Shown piece after piece: positions 1 to 7,813 of a DNA stretch of 55,588 bases. Each line of letters starts with the position of its first letter. Positions within the stretch are counted from its first letter, which is position 1. A program made the translations under genes and the position numbers. The DNA comes from Caldisalinibacter kiritimatiensis (GTDB lineage: Bacteria; Bacillota; Clostridia; Tissierellales; Caldisalinibacteraceae): assembly GCF_000387765.1 (NCBI RefSeq), contig NZ_ARZA01000287.1, forward strand, positions 1-55,588, in the 5' to 3' direction. Below the pieces are notes generated by a model. It searched no databases and had not been told where the DNA came from. It was given only the letters and a program-made list of their open reading frames with translations.

Positions 1-50
1 CCTGTATTTAACTTAATTACAAGCTATATAATAAATATACTTTCTTATAT

Positions 51-78
51 AATAAAAAAAAGCTGGAAAATTTCCAGC
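51..78 (-). terminator. Intrinsic terminator of PAS-PP2C gene
   Basis: An 8-bp perfect inverted repeat (GCTGGAAA / TTTCCAGC, 62-78) is followed on the minus strand by a run of T (plus-strand A run at about 53-61). It sits a few bases past the stop codon at 83. Confidence 0.85.
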
Positions 79-82
79 GACT

Positions 83-1213
83 TTACTCTAAGACCTTCAT
101 TTTTATAACTGCATAATCGTCCTCTTGATATCCGAAATTAAATCCATCTATTTCGTTCTCAATTAGGTTTATTAAATTAGTATTCTTACCTTCTTTTTTA
201 ATTATATCCAGTAATCTATCTAATCCAAATTGTTCTTCTTTACTATTCTTAGCCTCTACTATACCATCTGTATAAAATAATACCTTATCACCTTTTTCTA
301 ATTTTATAGTGCTTTCTTGATACTCTATTTTTTCAAACAAACTACAAACAGGATATCCCCTTGATTCTAATAGCTTTAAACCTTCATTATTTAATACTAT
401 AGGTACACTATTATGTCCTCCATTTACATAAGTAAAAGTATTATATCTTCTATTCATAACTCCATAAAATATAGTAAAATATTTGTCATCATCAAGGTGT
501 AAGTCAAGAAATCTTTTGTGTAGTTCGCTTATAGCTTCTGCAGGACTTAATATTTCACTTTTTATTGAGCGCATTGTTTGTCTAACAAACATAGTCATCA
601 TTGATGCTGTTACTCCATGCCCTACTACATCACTTATATATATACCTGTATGTTCTCCATCTATATTAAATACATCAAACATATCACCACTTAACATTTC
701 TGATGGTCTATATAAATAATCAATTTCAATAGAACCATATCTACCTTTTGTAGGTAATATTTTTTTCTGTAAAGCTCTAGCAAACTCTAAATCTTTACTC
801 ATTTTTTCATTCTTCTTTAATAATTGCTGCTCTAATTTTCTCTCTCTAGTTACATCCCTAAAAACCTCTACTGCAGCATAGATATTTCCATTAACATCCC
901 TTACTGGAGAACTTTTTACTGAAAAAATCTTACCATTTACATACTCTTCCTTTTTCTGTCCGACACCTGCTTTGATAGTTTTTTTAGTTATACATGTCTT
1001 ACAAGGTCTATTCTTTCCTAAAACCTCATAACATTTCTCTCCAACTATTTTTTTACCTAGACATTTTTCCATAGTCTTATTGGCATATATAATCATTCCA
1101 TTTTCATCTATAACCCTTACCCAATCTACCATGCCATCTAATATATCATATGTAAGTCTTTTATGACTTTTTATCTTACCTTCATGTTTTACTTCTCTAT
1201 TTTCGCTTAACAT
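83..1213 (-). CDS. PAS domain / SpoIIE-type PP2C serine phosphatase
   Basis: Cytoplasmic protein of 376 aa with no membrane segment. Residues about 25-125 form a PAS domain carrying a cysteine cluster (CYEVLGKNRPCKTC), a pattern seen in PAS domains that may respond to redox or metal. Residues about 150-375 form a SpoIIE/RsbU-type PP2C phosphatase with the metal motifs SGDMFD, SDVVGHG, YTDGIVEA and EDDYAV. Family members dephosphorylate STAS anti-anti-sigma proteins. The start is an ATG 5 nt after AGGGGG. The gene follows the hydrogenase-like gene on the same strand, 123 nt downstream. An extended -10 box in that gap suggests it can also be transcribed alone. The link to hydrogenase sensing is inferred from position only, and the partner STAS protein is unknown. 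Confidence 0.85.
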   Translation of the reverse strand: MLSENREVKHEGKIKSHKRLTYDILDGMVDWVRVIDENGMIIYANKTMEKCLGKKIVGEKCYEVLGKNRPCKTCITKKTIKAGVGQKKEEYVNGKIFSVKSSPVRDVNGNIYAAVEVFRDVTRERKLEQQLLKKNEKMSKDLEFARALQKKILPTKGRYGSIEIDYLYRPSEMLSGDMFDVFNIDGEHTGIYISDVVGHGVTASMMTMFVRQTMRSIKSEILSPAEAISELHKRFLDLHLDDDKYFTIFYGVMNRRYNTFTYVNGGHNSVPIVLNNEGLKLLESRGYPVCSLFEKIEYQESTIKLEKGDKVLFYTDGIVEAKNSKEEQFGLDRLLDIIKKEGKNTNLINLIENEIDGFNFGYQEDDYAVIKMKVLE

Positions 1214-1288
1214 AGTGTCCCCCTCTAATCTAGTGAACGAACTTTAACATTTTTAATTAATCTTCAATGTTATTCACTAACAATCAAT

Positions 1289-1297
1289 ATTATATCA
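1289..1297 (-). promoter_or_regulatory. Extended -10 promoter candidate for PAS-PP2C gene
   Basis: The minus strand reads TGATATAAT (TGn-TATAAT) about 75 nt before the start at 1213. No good -35 is visible, as expected for an extended -10 promoter. Confidence 0.4.
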
Positions 1298-1336
1298 TAA
1301 ATGTTCTTTAATATTCAGAAAACTTAATGTAAAACA

Positions 1337-2737
1337 TCAGCTCTTATGTACTCTTTCTCTAGCTAATAATTGTGAAACTCTATTCTTTTGTAATATCTGT
1401 TCAGCCTTATTAAGTCCAAGATTTTTAAGTATTTTCATTACATTCATATTATCAAATGGTGTCATTATTAATGAATCCTCACCAAACTCATTTACTATAT
1501 GTGTAGCTTTATCGACATCTATATTAGTTCTAGGTCCTCCAACGCATCCACCTTTACAGCCCATACCCTCAATAAAGTTAGCATCTACTTTACCATTCAT
1601 TAAGTCATCTAAAACCTCTTTACATTCAGCTATACCATCGACCTTTTTAGGTTTAAATTTTATAAGTCGCCTTGGAGCTATTCTATTAACGACAGTTTTT
1701 ACTGAAAAACTTACTCCTCCAGTTCTCGCATATACCCTTCCTCCAAAGGATGCTTGGTCTTTTTCATCGTTAGGCATTTCTTTAAGGTTAATATTTAAAG
1801 CTTTAAAAATTTCATCTAATTCTCTATATGTTAAAACAAAGTCAATATCTCCTTTGAGCCTTTCATCTTTAGCTTCTGCTTTTTTAGCTATACATGGACC
1901 TATGAAAACTATTTTTGCATTAGGATAAAATTCCTTTAATATTCTACCAGAAGCTATCATTGGAGATATAGATGGGGCCATTTTTTCTAATAGTTTAGGA
2001 TAATGCTTTTCTACTAGATTAACCCATACTGGACAACAACAACTCGTAATATAAAAATCATCTTCACTGGTTACTAAATGGTCAAATTCAAATGCTTCTT
2101 TAATAGTTAGTATATCTGCAAAAAGGGCTACTTCAACCATATCTTCAAATCCCATAAGTTTAAGTGCTGACCTTAACTGTCCCATAGTTATATCATCACC
2201 AAACTGTCCTACAATTGATGGAGCAACAGTAGCAAAAACCTGAGTATCTTTGTTTTTTAACATTTCTACCATTGGTATAAACTCAATTTTATCTGCGATT
2301 GCTCCAAATGGACAATTTACTACACACTTTCCACAATTTAAGCACTTATTATTTTCAATTATTGGTCCTTCGCTTCTTCTGTATATATGGGCTTCGTATT
2401 TACATGAATCACGGCAGGGTACTTCTTCATATACTTCGTGACATTCTTTACATGCACCATCTATCTTAGTCACTATTGGTTGCTCTACTGCTTTCAATTT
2501 ACTAGCAATATCAAACTCATCCGAAAATTCAACATCTCCCTTTGGGTTAAGGCCCATAACTACTCTAACTTGGTCCCTAATAAAACTATCATCTTCATTG
2601 GTAAAATTATAATCATGTCTTATCTTTTCTACCAAAGTAGGTAAATCCTTTTTCAATGTTCCATTCCAAGCCCTAGATACTACTTCTCTAAAAATCTCCA
2701 TTCTCTTGTTTTGAAAATCATTAAATCTACTATCCAT
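1337..2737 (-). CDS. [FeFe]-hydrogenase-like protein, possibly group B or sensory type
   Basis: 466 aa. Residues 1-95 are a helical N-terminal extension. C96/C99/C108/C112 and C132/C135/C138/C142 form two candidate Fe-S sites, the second a classic CxxCxxCxxxCP ferredoxin motif. The H-cluster signatures are present but altered: L1 is TSCCCPVW (231-238) with an extra Cys, L2 is FIGPCIAKKAE (around C282) where catalytic enzymes usually have MPC, and L3 is EGMGCKGGCVGG (C394, C398). From memory, TSCCCP resembles CpIII-like (group B) enzymes, but a sensory group C enzyme is also possible. There is no small subunit or maturase nearby. The next gene encodes a PAS-PP2C phosphatase, which fits signalling rather than bulk H2 production. 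The start is ATG after GGTGAT. Confidence 0.85.
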   Translation of the reverse strand: MDSRFNDFQNKRMEIFREVVSRAWNGTLKKDLPTLVEKIRHDYNFTNEDDSFIRDQVRVVMGLNPKGDVEFSDEFDIASKLKAVEQPIVTKIDGACKECHEVYEEVPCRDSCKYEAHIYRRSEGPIIENNKCLNCGKCVVNCPFGAIADKIEFIPMVEMLKNKDTQVFATVAPSIVGQFGDDITMGQLRSALKLMGFEDMVEVALFADILTIKEAFEFDHLVTSEDDFYITSCCCPVWVNLVEKHYPKLLEKMAPSISPMIASGRILKEFYPNAKIVFIGPCIAKKAEAKDERLKGDIDFVLTYRELDEIFKALNINLKEMPNDEKDQASFGGRVYARTGGVSFSVKTVVNRIAPRRLIKFKPKKVDGIAECKEVLDDLMNGKVDANFIEGMGCKGGCVGGPRTNIDVDKATHIVNEFGEDSLIMTPFDNMNVMKILKNLGLNKAEQILQKNRVSQLLARERVHKS

Positions 2738-2875
2738 TTCAAATCACCTTTTTAATGTTATATTTGGGCTAAAAGCTACTTTAACATACATTAGTGTATC
2801 CTTAAAATTTATTGTAAATACATAATAAATCATTTATTAATTATAGTTCTCTATACGTTGTAAATACAATATGCG

Positions 2876-2904
2876 TTGTAAAAATTTTATCATTGTTATA
2901 TAAT
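2876..2904 (+). promoter_or_regulatory. Sigma-A promoter for DUF5362-like gene
   Basis: TTGTAA (2876-2881), a 17-nt spacer, then TATAAT (2899-2904). The expected start site is about 30 nt before the ATG at 2944. Confidence 0.7.
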
Positions 2905-2943
2905 TTTCTTGTATTAACTTATATTGAAAGGGGGTATAGATAT

Positions 2944-3324
2944 ATGGAAAATACAAACCAACCAAATTATACAGTTCCTAATACTGATACACTTATAAAC
3001 CTTAGTAAATGGACTGGTTTTGTAGGAATAATGACTATCATTGGGGGAGCATTAACTTGTTTAGGAGCTATAGGCACTTTTGGTATTTCTTTGATACCTG
3101 GAATCATTACAATTATATTAGGAGTAAAACTCAGAAAAGCTAAAACTTCAATTGATAGTTACATTAATGGTAATGGTAACGAATTAAACAACGTATTTGA
3201 TAGTCTTGGTGTTTACTTCAAAATTCAAGGAATCTTGATTATAATATCCCTAGTAATAGCTGTAATTGGTCTTATATTTGGTGGATTGATGCTAGCTAAC
3301 TTTATGGGTAATTTACCTTATTAG
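2944..3324 (+). CDS. Small membrane protein, DUF5362-like
   Basis: 126 aa from ATG 2944, which follows GAAAGGGGGT. The reading frame extends further upstream but those starts lack a ribosome binding site and overlap the promoter. Hydrophobic segments lie at about residues 25-70 (GFVGIMTIIGGALTCLGAIG and the following stretch) and 95-120. A soluble stretch between them carries LRKAKTSIDSY. The layout resembles the DUF5362 family of small integral membrane proteins, whose function is unknown. It is transcribed alone from its own promoter, divergent to the hydrogenase-like gene. The family call is from memory of the pattern. Confidence 0.7.
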   Translation: MENTNQPNYTVPNTDTLINLSKWTGFVGIMTIIGGALTCLGAIGTFGISLIPGIITIILGVKLRKAKTSIDSYINGNGNELNNVFDSLGVYFKIQGILIIISLVIAVIGLIFGGLMLANFMGNLPY

Positions 3325-3334
3325 TACAGTTTTA

Positions 3335-3367
3335 AAAAAAGATTGAGGGACGAATATGTCCCTCAAT
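3335..3367 (-). terminator. Terminator-like hairpin downstream of csaA
   Basis: Perfect 10-bp stem ATTGAGGGAC / GTCCCTCAAT (3342-3351, 3358-3367), followed on the minus strand by seven T. It can end transcripts from csaA. In the plus direction it immediately follows the DUF5362-like gene. Confidence 0.65.
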
Positions 3368-3409
3368 AACTACAAAGCTGAGAGCTGACTGAAAGTTGCT
3401 AACAACGAA

Positions 3410-3444
3410 CTACTAACTAACAAATCAACTTTAGTTGACTTTGT
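3410..3444. repeat. Dispersed hairpin repeat, copy A
   Basis: The sequence CTACTAACTAACAAATC followed by a small hairpin (TCAAC-TTTA-GTTGA) and CTTTGT. An inverted, related copy lies at 5829-5862, where the hairpin stem has changed on both sides (TCGAC / GTCGA). The preceding bases 3371-3409 (AGCTGAGAGCTGACTG and on) look like degraded parts of the same kind of element. Confidence 0.55.
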
Positions 3445-3451
3445 ACTAAAC

Positions 3452-3784
3452 TTACAATATCCTCTTACCTAATGGAACCTCTCTATCAGGTTGAATCAAT
3501 GACACTTCTTTATCATTTAGGACTACGCCTAGTACTAATACTTCTGACATAAAGTCAGCTATTTGTTTAGGTGGAAAGTTAACTACTGCTATTATTTGTT
3601 TACCTATTAATTCTTCTTTTTTATACAGTTTAGTAATTTGAGCACTTGACTTTTTTATCCCCAGCTCCCCAAAATCTATCCACAGTTTATATGCTGGTTG
3701 TCTTGCCTTGGGGAAATCTTTAACGTCTATAATCTTACCAACCCTCATATCTACTTTTTTAAAATCATCATAAGTAATATTCAT
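3452..3784 (-). CDS. csaA: CsaA-like tRNA-binding-domain chaperone
   Basis: 110 aa, the normal length for stand-alone CsaA. The whole protein is one EMAP/tRNA-binding OB fold: VDMRVGKIIDV near the N-terminus, SSAQITKLYKKEELIGKQI in the middle (strand with the conserved SAQIT) and VLVLGVVL followed by LIQPDREVPLGKRIL at the end. CsaA of Bacillus is described as a secretion-related chaperone and dimeric tRNA-binding protein. The start ATG follows AAAGGAGTG. It is monocistronic here. Confidence 0.9.
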   Translation of the reverse strand: MNITYDDFKKVDMRVGKIIDVKDFPKARQPAYKLWIDFGELGIKKSSAQITKLYKKEELIGKQIIAVVNFPPKQIADFMSEVLVLGVVLNDKEVSLIQPDREVPLGKRIL

Positions 3785-3832
3785 TTTTTCACTCCTTTTT
3801 AAGTTACTTTTATTTAATAATAGGTTAGAACA

Positions 3833-3861
3833 TTGTATTTTAATTGTTTTGATTGTATAAT
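3833..3861 (+). promoter_or_regulatory. Sigma-A promoter for gene at 3952
   Basis: TTGTAT, 17-nt spacer, TATAAT (3856-3861). It points to a start near 3868 and a leader of about 80 nt before the ATG at 3952. Confidence 0.65.
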
Positions 3862-3951
3862 ATGAACTAAGATATATATTATTCTTATTTTATTTATTTT
3901 TACAACATGAAAACGATTACTTGTTGTATGAAATCCATTGGAGTTAATGCT

Positions 3952-4794
3952 ATGAAAAAATTGTTTAAAATAATAATATTTATTCTAATTATACTTTTTA
4001 TATTTTTTTATACTCATACTAATATCTATTATATTTTTAGAAGCTATATAGTAATGTATCCCTATAGTTTAAAAGAAAAATCTGAAAGTATATTAAGTAA
4101 AAAGAAACTAAAGCTTCATATTCCTGGAGGATTATATACTAAAGAGCGTGATTGGTATCCTTTTATGATGACCTTTAATGACAACGAAGGCTTTTCAAAA
4201 TATGTAGGTAAAGATTTGTCTTTAACTGTATTATATAACTTCGGTTATTTTGAAAAGGAATATGGTTCATCATCTTATTACAACCCTAGTTCTCCTTTTT
4301 ACAGTAGCTTTTATGGAGCCTATGTAGTTTCTAATAACAAAAATCCTAAAGAAAAGTTTGGTTTTTATAAAAACGGTGAACTCAACATAAGTGAACTCTC
4401 TTTAGTCCCAAAATATGATCAAACCAGACTTGTGCTTCCTTCTATAGGATGTCCTAGAGATAAAATTGTTTTTAAAACACAAATAGATAAAATAGAATAT
4501 AATGTTAAATATGTTGGTGAAAGTAATTGGGTAAAAATAGATTCAACAATAAAAACAAATAGCCCTATTCATAAAGCTAAAAAAGACTGTCTTGGATATA
4601 TACAATATGGTAAACCAATAGAAAAATATTATAATCAAGAAGAATATCCAATTATTACGTTAAAGGGAAGAATGTATGCAAAATATATTGAAGAGTATAA
4701 TGTCACAATTGCATTTTATATATTAGCTCCTAATATATCTACAATTAATAAATATGATGACAAAGTATTATCTAAATCTCAAATAATAAAATAG
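3952..4794 (+). CDS. Membrane-anchored or secreted protein of unknown function
   Basis: 280 aa from ATG 3952, preceded by TTGGAG. An upstream in-frame ATG at 3907 has no ribosome binding site. The N-terminus is MKKLFK followed by about 20 hydrophobic residues (IIIFILIILFIFFY), a signal anchor or uncleaved signal peptide. The rest is polar and aromatic-rich with several Tyr/Ser-rich stretches (YGSSSYYNPSS) and no Cys pair or catalytic motif I recognise. It is probably an extracytoplasmic domain. It shares a strong upstream promoter and probably an operon with the DUF4003-like gene 36 nt downstream. I do not recognise the family. Confidence 0.75.
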   Translation: MKKLFKIIIFILIILFIFFYTHTNIYYIFRSYIVMYPYSLKEKSESILSKKKLKLHIPGGLYTKERDWYPFMMTFNDNEGFSKYVGKDLSLTVLYNFGYFEKEYGSSSYYNPSSPFYSSFYGAYVVSNNKNPKEKFGFYKNGELNISELSLVPKYDQTRLVLPSIGCPRDKIVFKTQIDKIEYNVKYVGESNWVKIDSTIKTNSPIHKAKKDCLGYIQYGKPIEKYYNQEEYPIITLKGRMYAKYIEEYNVTIAFYILAPNISTINKYDDKVLSKSQIIK

Positions 4795-4830
4795 CTTAAA
4801 ATATTATAAGGATACTCAAGGAGGTTTATT

Positions 4831-5820
4831 ATGGATAAATCCTTAGATGATAAGGTAAACTTGTATCTGGAAAATTATAATAAGCTACATGATAATTACA
4901 AATGGAAAATTCAAAGCCAAGCATTAATGCTTATACCGTTAGTTTATATTATACACGAAAAAGAACTAAATATTGAAAAATTAAACCACATAAGTAAATA
5001 TATAAAGCAAAAAACCAGTTTATTTTCCCCGCTTCATTCATATCAGCGATACCCTACTTCTGCTATGTTAATATCTAAATATGAAAATCCTAAAGAAAAA
5101 GTTGATAAATTAATTGAATATCAAAACAAAATGACTAATGAAGGCTTAAAGAGTGGTACTTATTCGTCAATTTCAGCTTTAGCTCTTATGTCTAACAATG
5201 AAAACCTTAAAGATATTCAACAAAAAATTAGAAAGGCTAAAGATATTTATAAAGAAATGAAAAGTAATCATTTCTTTTTAACTTCACAAAGTGATTATCC
5301 TTTAGCAATTTTACTCTCTAAATATGATAAGCCAACTAGTGAAATAATTGAAGAAATTGAATATTACTACACCGAGTTATCTGACGGTCCATTTAAAAAA
5401 GGAAACACTCTACAATTGCTTTCGCACATAATGATGTTATCTGATACTGAAAACAAAAACTTCATGGTTAAAAGATGTAATGAAATATATGATAAGCTTA
5501 AAACTCAAGGCATAAAAATAAAACGAATGCATTATCCTGCGATAGGTATGATGGCAATAATAGACTCAGAATTAGATAAAGAAATAGAATTTATAAAAAA
5601 TATTGCTGATATTATTAATAAACAAAAAAGATTCAAATGGACCAAAGATTTAAACTTATTAATAGCAATGCTATTAGTAATAACCGATTCTATTAATGAA
5701 GTTAACCAAGATATTAACGTAATAGAAACTGGATTAAATACTTCTATCGAATCCTTAATACAAGCTCAAAATGCAGCTTTAATTGCAAGTATAACTTCTA
5801 CATCTGTAGTTGTTAACTAA
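4831..5820 (+). CDS. DUF4003-like protein
   Basis: 329 aa with an ideal ribosome binding site (AAGGAGGTTTATT-ATG). It is mostly helical and soluble with no signal peptide. Repeated short stretches around YPTSAMLISKYENPKEKVDKL and YPLAILLSKYDKPTSEIIEE (residues about 80-110 and 160-185) suggest internal helical repeats. The pattern resembles the DUF4003 family of Firmicutes, whose function is not known. Residues 315-329 end in a small-residue tail (ALIASITSTSVVVN). It is likely co-transcribed with the membrane protein upstream. Family assignment is from memory. Confidence 0.75.
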   Translation: MDKSLDDKVNLYLENYNKLHDNYKWKIQSQALMLIPLVYIIHEKELNIEKLNHISKYIKQKTSLFSPLHSYQRYPTSAMLISKYENPKEKVDKLIEYQNKMTNEGLKSGTYSSISALALMSNNENLKDIQQKIRKAKDIYKEMKSNHFFLTSQSDYPLAILLSKYDKPTSEIIEEIEYYYTELSDGPFKKGNTLQLLSHIMMLSDTENKNFMVKRCNEIYDKLKTQGIKIKRMHYPAIGMMAIIDSELDKEIEFIKNIADIINKQKRFKWTKDLNLLIAMLLVITDSINEVNQDINVIETGLNTSIESLIQAQNAALIASITSTSVVVN

Positions 5821-5828
5821 AAAACTGA

Positions 5829-5862
5829 ACAAAGTCGACTTCGTCGATTTGTTAGTTAGTAG
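5829..5862. repeat. Dispersed hairpin repeat, copy B (inverted)
   Basis: The reverse complement of this stretch reads CTACTAACTAACAAATCGAC followed by GAAGTCGACTTTGT. It matches copy A at 3410-3444 except in the hairpin stem, where paired changes keep base pairing. Confidence 0.55.
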
Positions 5863-5885
5863 CTCACATTTAAATGTGAGCTACT
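5858..5885. terminator. 28-nt perfect palindrome between convergent genes
   Basis: AGTAGCTCACATTT / AAATGTGAGCTACT is fully self-complementary. It lies between the convergent DUF4003-like and cupin genes and may act as a two-way transcription stop. It lacks a strong T run, so it may instead belong to the adjoining repeat. Confidence 0.5.
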
Positions 5886-5919
5886 TTGATATCCCTCTAA
5901 CTAAAAGTGGGATTTTGTT

Positions 5920-6267
5920 TTATTTATGACCTTCCTCTGGAACTATACATATAAACTCAAATTTTTCTTTACCCTTATTCATGAATTGATGTATTTTTCC
6001 TGCTGGTACGTATGCAAAGCAACCTGGTTCTAAATCATAATCTTTACCATCAAGATGTAAAGTTCCTTTTCCACTAACAATATAATTAATATGTGGCCAT
6101 GGGTGAGTATGTCTAGGTGTATGTCCACCTTCACCTAACTGAAATAAACGCATTACATTACCTTCCCAGCCTTCTTTTGGTGATATTAATACCTTCATCA
6201 TTGCATCCTTTACTTCTGGGTTTTCAATTTTTATTCCTTCAACCTTTGACTTATGTGAAACTATCAT
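5920..6267 (-). CDS. Single-domain cupin protein
   Basis: 115 aa, one cupin barrel. Motif 1 has the metal-ligand histidines (HTPRHTHPWPH, then YIVSGKGTLHLDG), and motif 2 is GCFAYVPAGKIHQFMN. The His set is complete, so it probably binds a divalent metal. Substrate cannot be inferred: members include small dioxygenases, isomerases and sugar-binding proteins. The start ATG follows GGGAGGG. It is convergent with the DUF4003-like gene and divergent from the MATE gene. Confidence 0.85.
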   Translation of the reverse strand: MIVSHKSKVEGIKIENPEVKDAMMKVLISPKEGWEGNVMRLFQLGEGGHTPRHTHPWPHINYIVSGKGTLHLDGKDYDLEPGCFAYVPAGKIHQFMNKGKEKFEFICIVPEEGHK

Positions 6268-6377
6268 TATAATACCCTCCCGTTTGTCCTTTTTATTCTA
6301 TTATACATTATTTATGTATATATACATAGTTTTTATGAAAACATTTTCTTGTGTCAATTTAATTACAAAAATTTATT

Positions 6378-6406
6378 TTGATACTCGAAATAATTAGTGA
6401 TATAAT
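6378..6406 (+). promoter_or_regulatory. Sigma-A promoter for MATE gene
   Basis: TTGATA, 17-nt spacer, TATAAT, about 35 nt before the ATG at 6440. Confidence 0.75.
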
Positions 6407-6439
6407 AAGATTTGATTACAATACTTTTGGGGGATTGCT

Positions 6440-7801
6440 ATGGATTTTTCTGAAAAAAGAGATTTAATATTGAATGGTAAAATGACTAAGGTTATATTAA
6501 CATTATCAGGACCTATAATGTTAAATAACTTTATCCAAACTATATACAACTTAGCAGATACCTTTTGGGTAAGTCAGCTAGGGTCAACTGAAGTTGCAGC
6601 AATACAACTTGTTTGGCCTGTTATATTCTTTATAATGGCTTTAGGATTAGGGGTTTCTATTGGTGGTACAGCTTTAATATCTCAATATACAGGGTCTCAT
6701 AATTTAGAAGAAGCATCTGATATTGCAGGTCAATTATTATCATTTTCATTTATTTTTTCATTAATTTTTGGAATATTAGGAGGACTTTCCGCTCCATATA
6801 TAGTTAAGGCTATGGGTGGTACCGGTGACCTTTTCTATAATGCAACTGCATTTTTAAGAATAATATTTTTCGGTATGCCAACCATGTTTATTTTCTTTTC
6901 CTTTAATGCTATTAAGCAGGGATTAGGAGATACTGTTACTCCTATGAAATATGGAGCATATTCAGTTATTCTAAATATTATATTAGACCCTATATTTATT
7001 TTCGTTTTAAATCTTGATATACAAGGGGCTGCATATGCTACTGTTTTATCAAGAGGACTTTTTGCTTCAATAGCTGTATATAGATTATTCACTATCCCTA
7101 ACGGAATAAAACTTAATTTGTCCCATTTGCATATAAACAAAGATGTTTTACTAAAGATAGTAAAGGTAGGATTACCTTCATCTATAGGTCAATCGACTGC
7201 AGCTCTCGGCTTTATTGTACTTAATATGTTCATACTTTCTTTTGGAGAATCGACCTTAACAGCTTTCGGAATTGGAAATAGAATAAACTCTTTAATTTTA
7301 ATGCCTGCAATGGGGATAGGTAGTGCCCTTGCAACTGTAGTAGGTCAAAACCTTGGAGCAGATAACGTTGATAGAGCAAAATTAGCAGTAAAAACTAGTG
7401 CAATTCTATCTACAATATTTTTAGTAATTGGCGGTGCTATAATTTTTATATTATCTGGATATATAATAAAATTTTTCAATCCTACTCCAGAGGTTTTAGA
7501 GCAAGGAACATATTATCTTAAGCTTATATCAGCTGCTTTACCACTTATGGGGTTCTTTCAAATATTCATTGGAACTTTCCAAGGCTCAGGTCATACAATT
7601 TCAGCTATGATTATTACTATGGGTAGACTATGGGGTCTTAGAATTCCTTTAATTGTTATATTTAAAAACTTTGCTAATCTAGGTCCAAACTCCGTATGGT
7701 ATGCAATGATACTAAGTAATTTAATTATATGCTTAGTTGGATTAGGTATATATTCAACAGGAAGATGGCAAAAGAAAATCATAAAAAAAAGGTCCCTATA
7801 A
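6440..7801 (+). CDS. MATE family multidrug/Na+ or H+ efflux transporter
   Basis: 453 aa, typical MATE length, with about 12 hydrophobic segments in two halves. The N-terminal signature (GPIMLNNFIQTIYNLADTFWV) and the matching repeat in the second half (GLPSSIGQSTAALGFIVLN) show the internal duplication of this family. The family exports cationic drugs or metabolites in exchange for Na+ or H+; the substrate cannot be told from sequence. The start ATG lies behind TTGGGGGAT with a strong promoter upstream. The stop codon lies in the loop of the terminator shared with the convergent methyltransferase gene. Confidence 0.92.
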   Translation: MDFSEKRDLILNGKMTKVILTLSGPIMLNNFIQTIYNLADTFWVSQLGSTEVAAIQLVWPVIFFIMALGLGVSIGGTALISQYTGSHNLEEASDIAGQLLSFSFIFSLIFGILGGLSAPYIVKAMGGTGDLFYNATAFLRIIFFGMPTMFIFFSFNAIKQGLGDTVTPMKYGAYSVILNIILDPIFIFVLNLDIQGAAYATVLSRGLFASIAVYRLFTIPNGIKLNLSHLHINKDVLLKIVKVGLPSSIGQSTAALGFIVLNMFILSFGESTLTAFGIGNRINSLILMPAMGIGSALATVVGQNLGADNVDRAKLAVKTSAILSTIFLVIGGAIIFILSGYIIKFFNPTPEVLEQGTYYLKLISAALPLMGFFQIFIGTFQGSGHTISAMIITMGRLWGLRIPLIVIFKNFANLGPNSVWYAMILSNLIICLVGLGIYSTGRWQKKIIKKRSL

Positions 7802-7810
7802 TGGGGCCTT
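7789..7810. terminator. Two-way terminator containing the MATE stop codon
   Basis: AAGGTCCC / GGGGCCTT stem with loop TATAAT. An A run precedes it and a T-rich stretch follows, so it serves the convergent MATE and methyltransferase genes. The MATE TAA (7799-7801) is in the loop. Confidence 0.75.
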
Positions 7811-7813
7811 AAT

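Noticed and set aside
2893-2943. N-terminal extension of the DUF5362-like protein
   Set aside because: It would start inside the promoter region and lacks a ribosome binding site; ATG 2944 follows GAAAGGGGGT.
3907-3951. ATG 3907 as start of the membrane protein
   Set aside because: There is no ribosome binding site, and the extra residues (MKTITCCMKSIGVNA) precede an already complete signal anchor at 3952.
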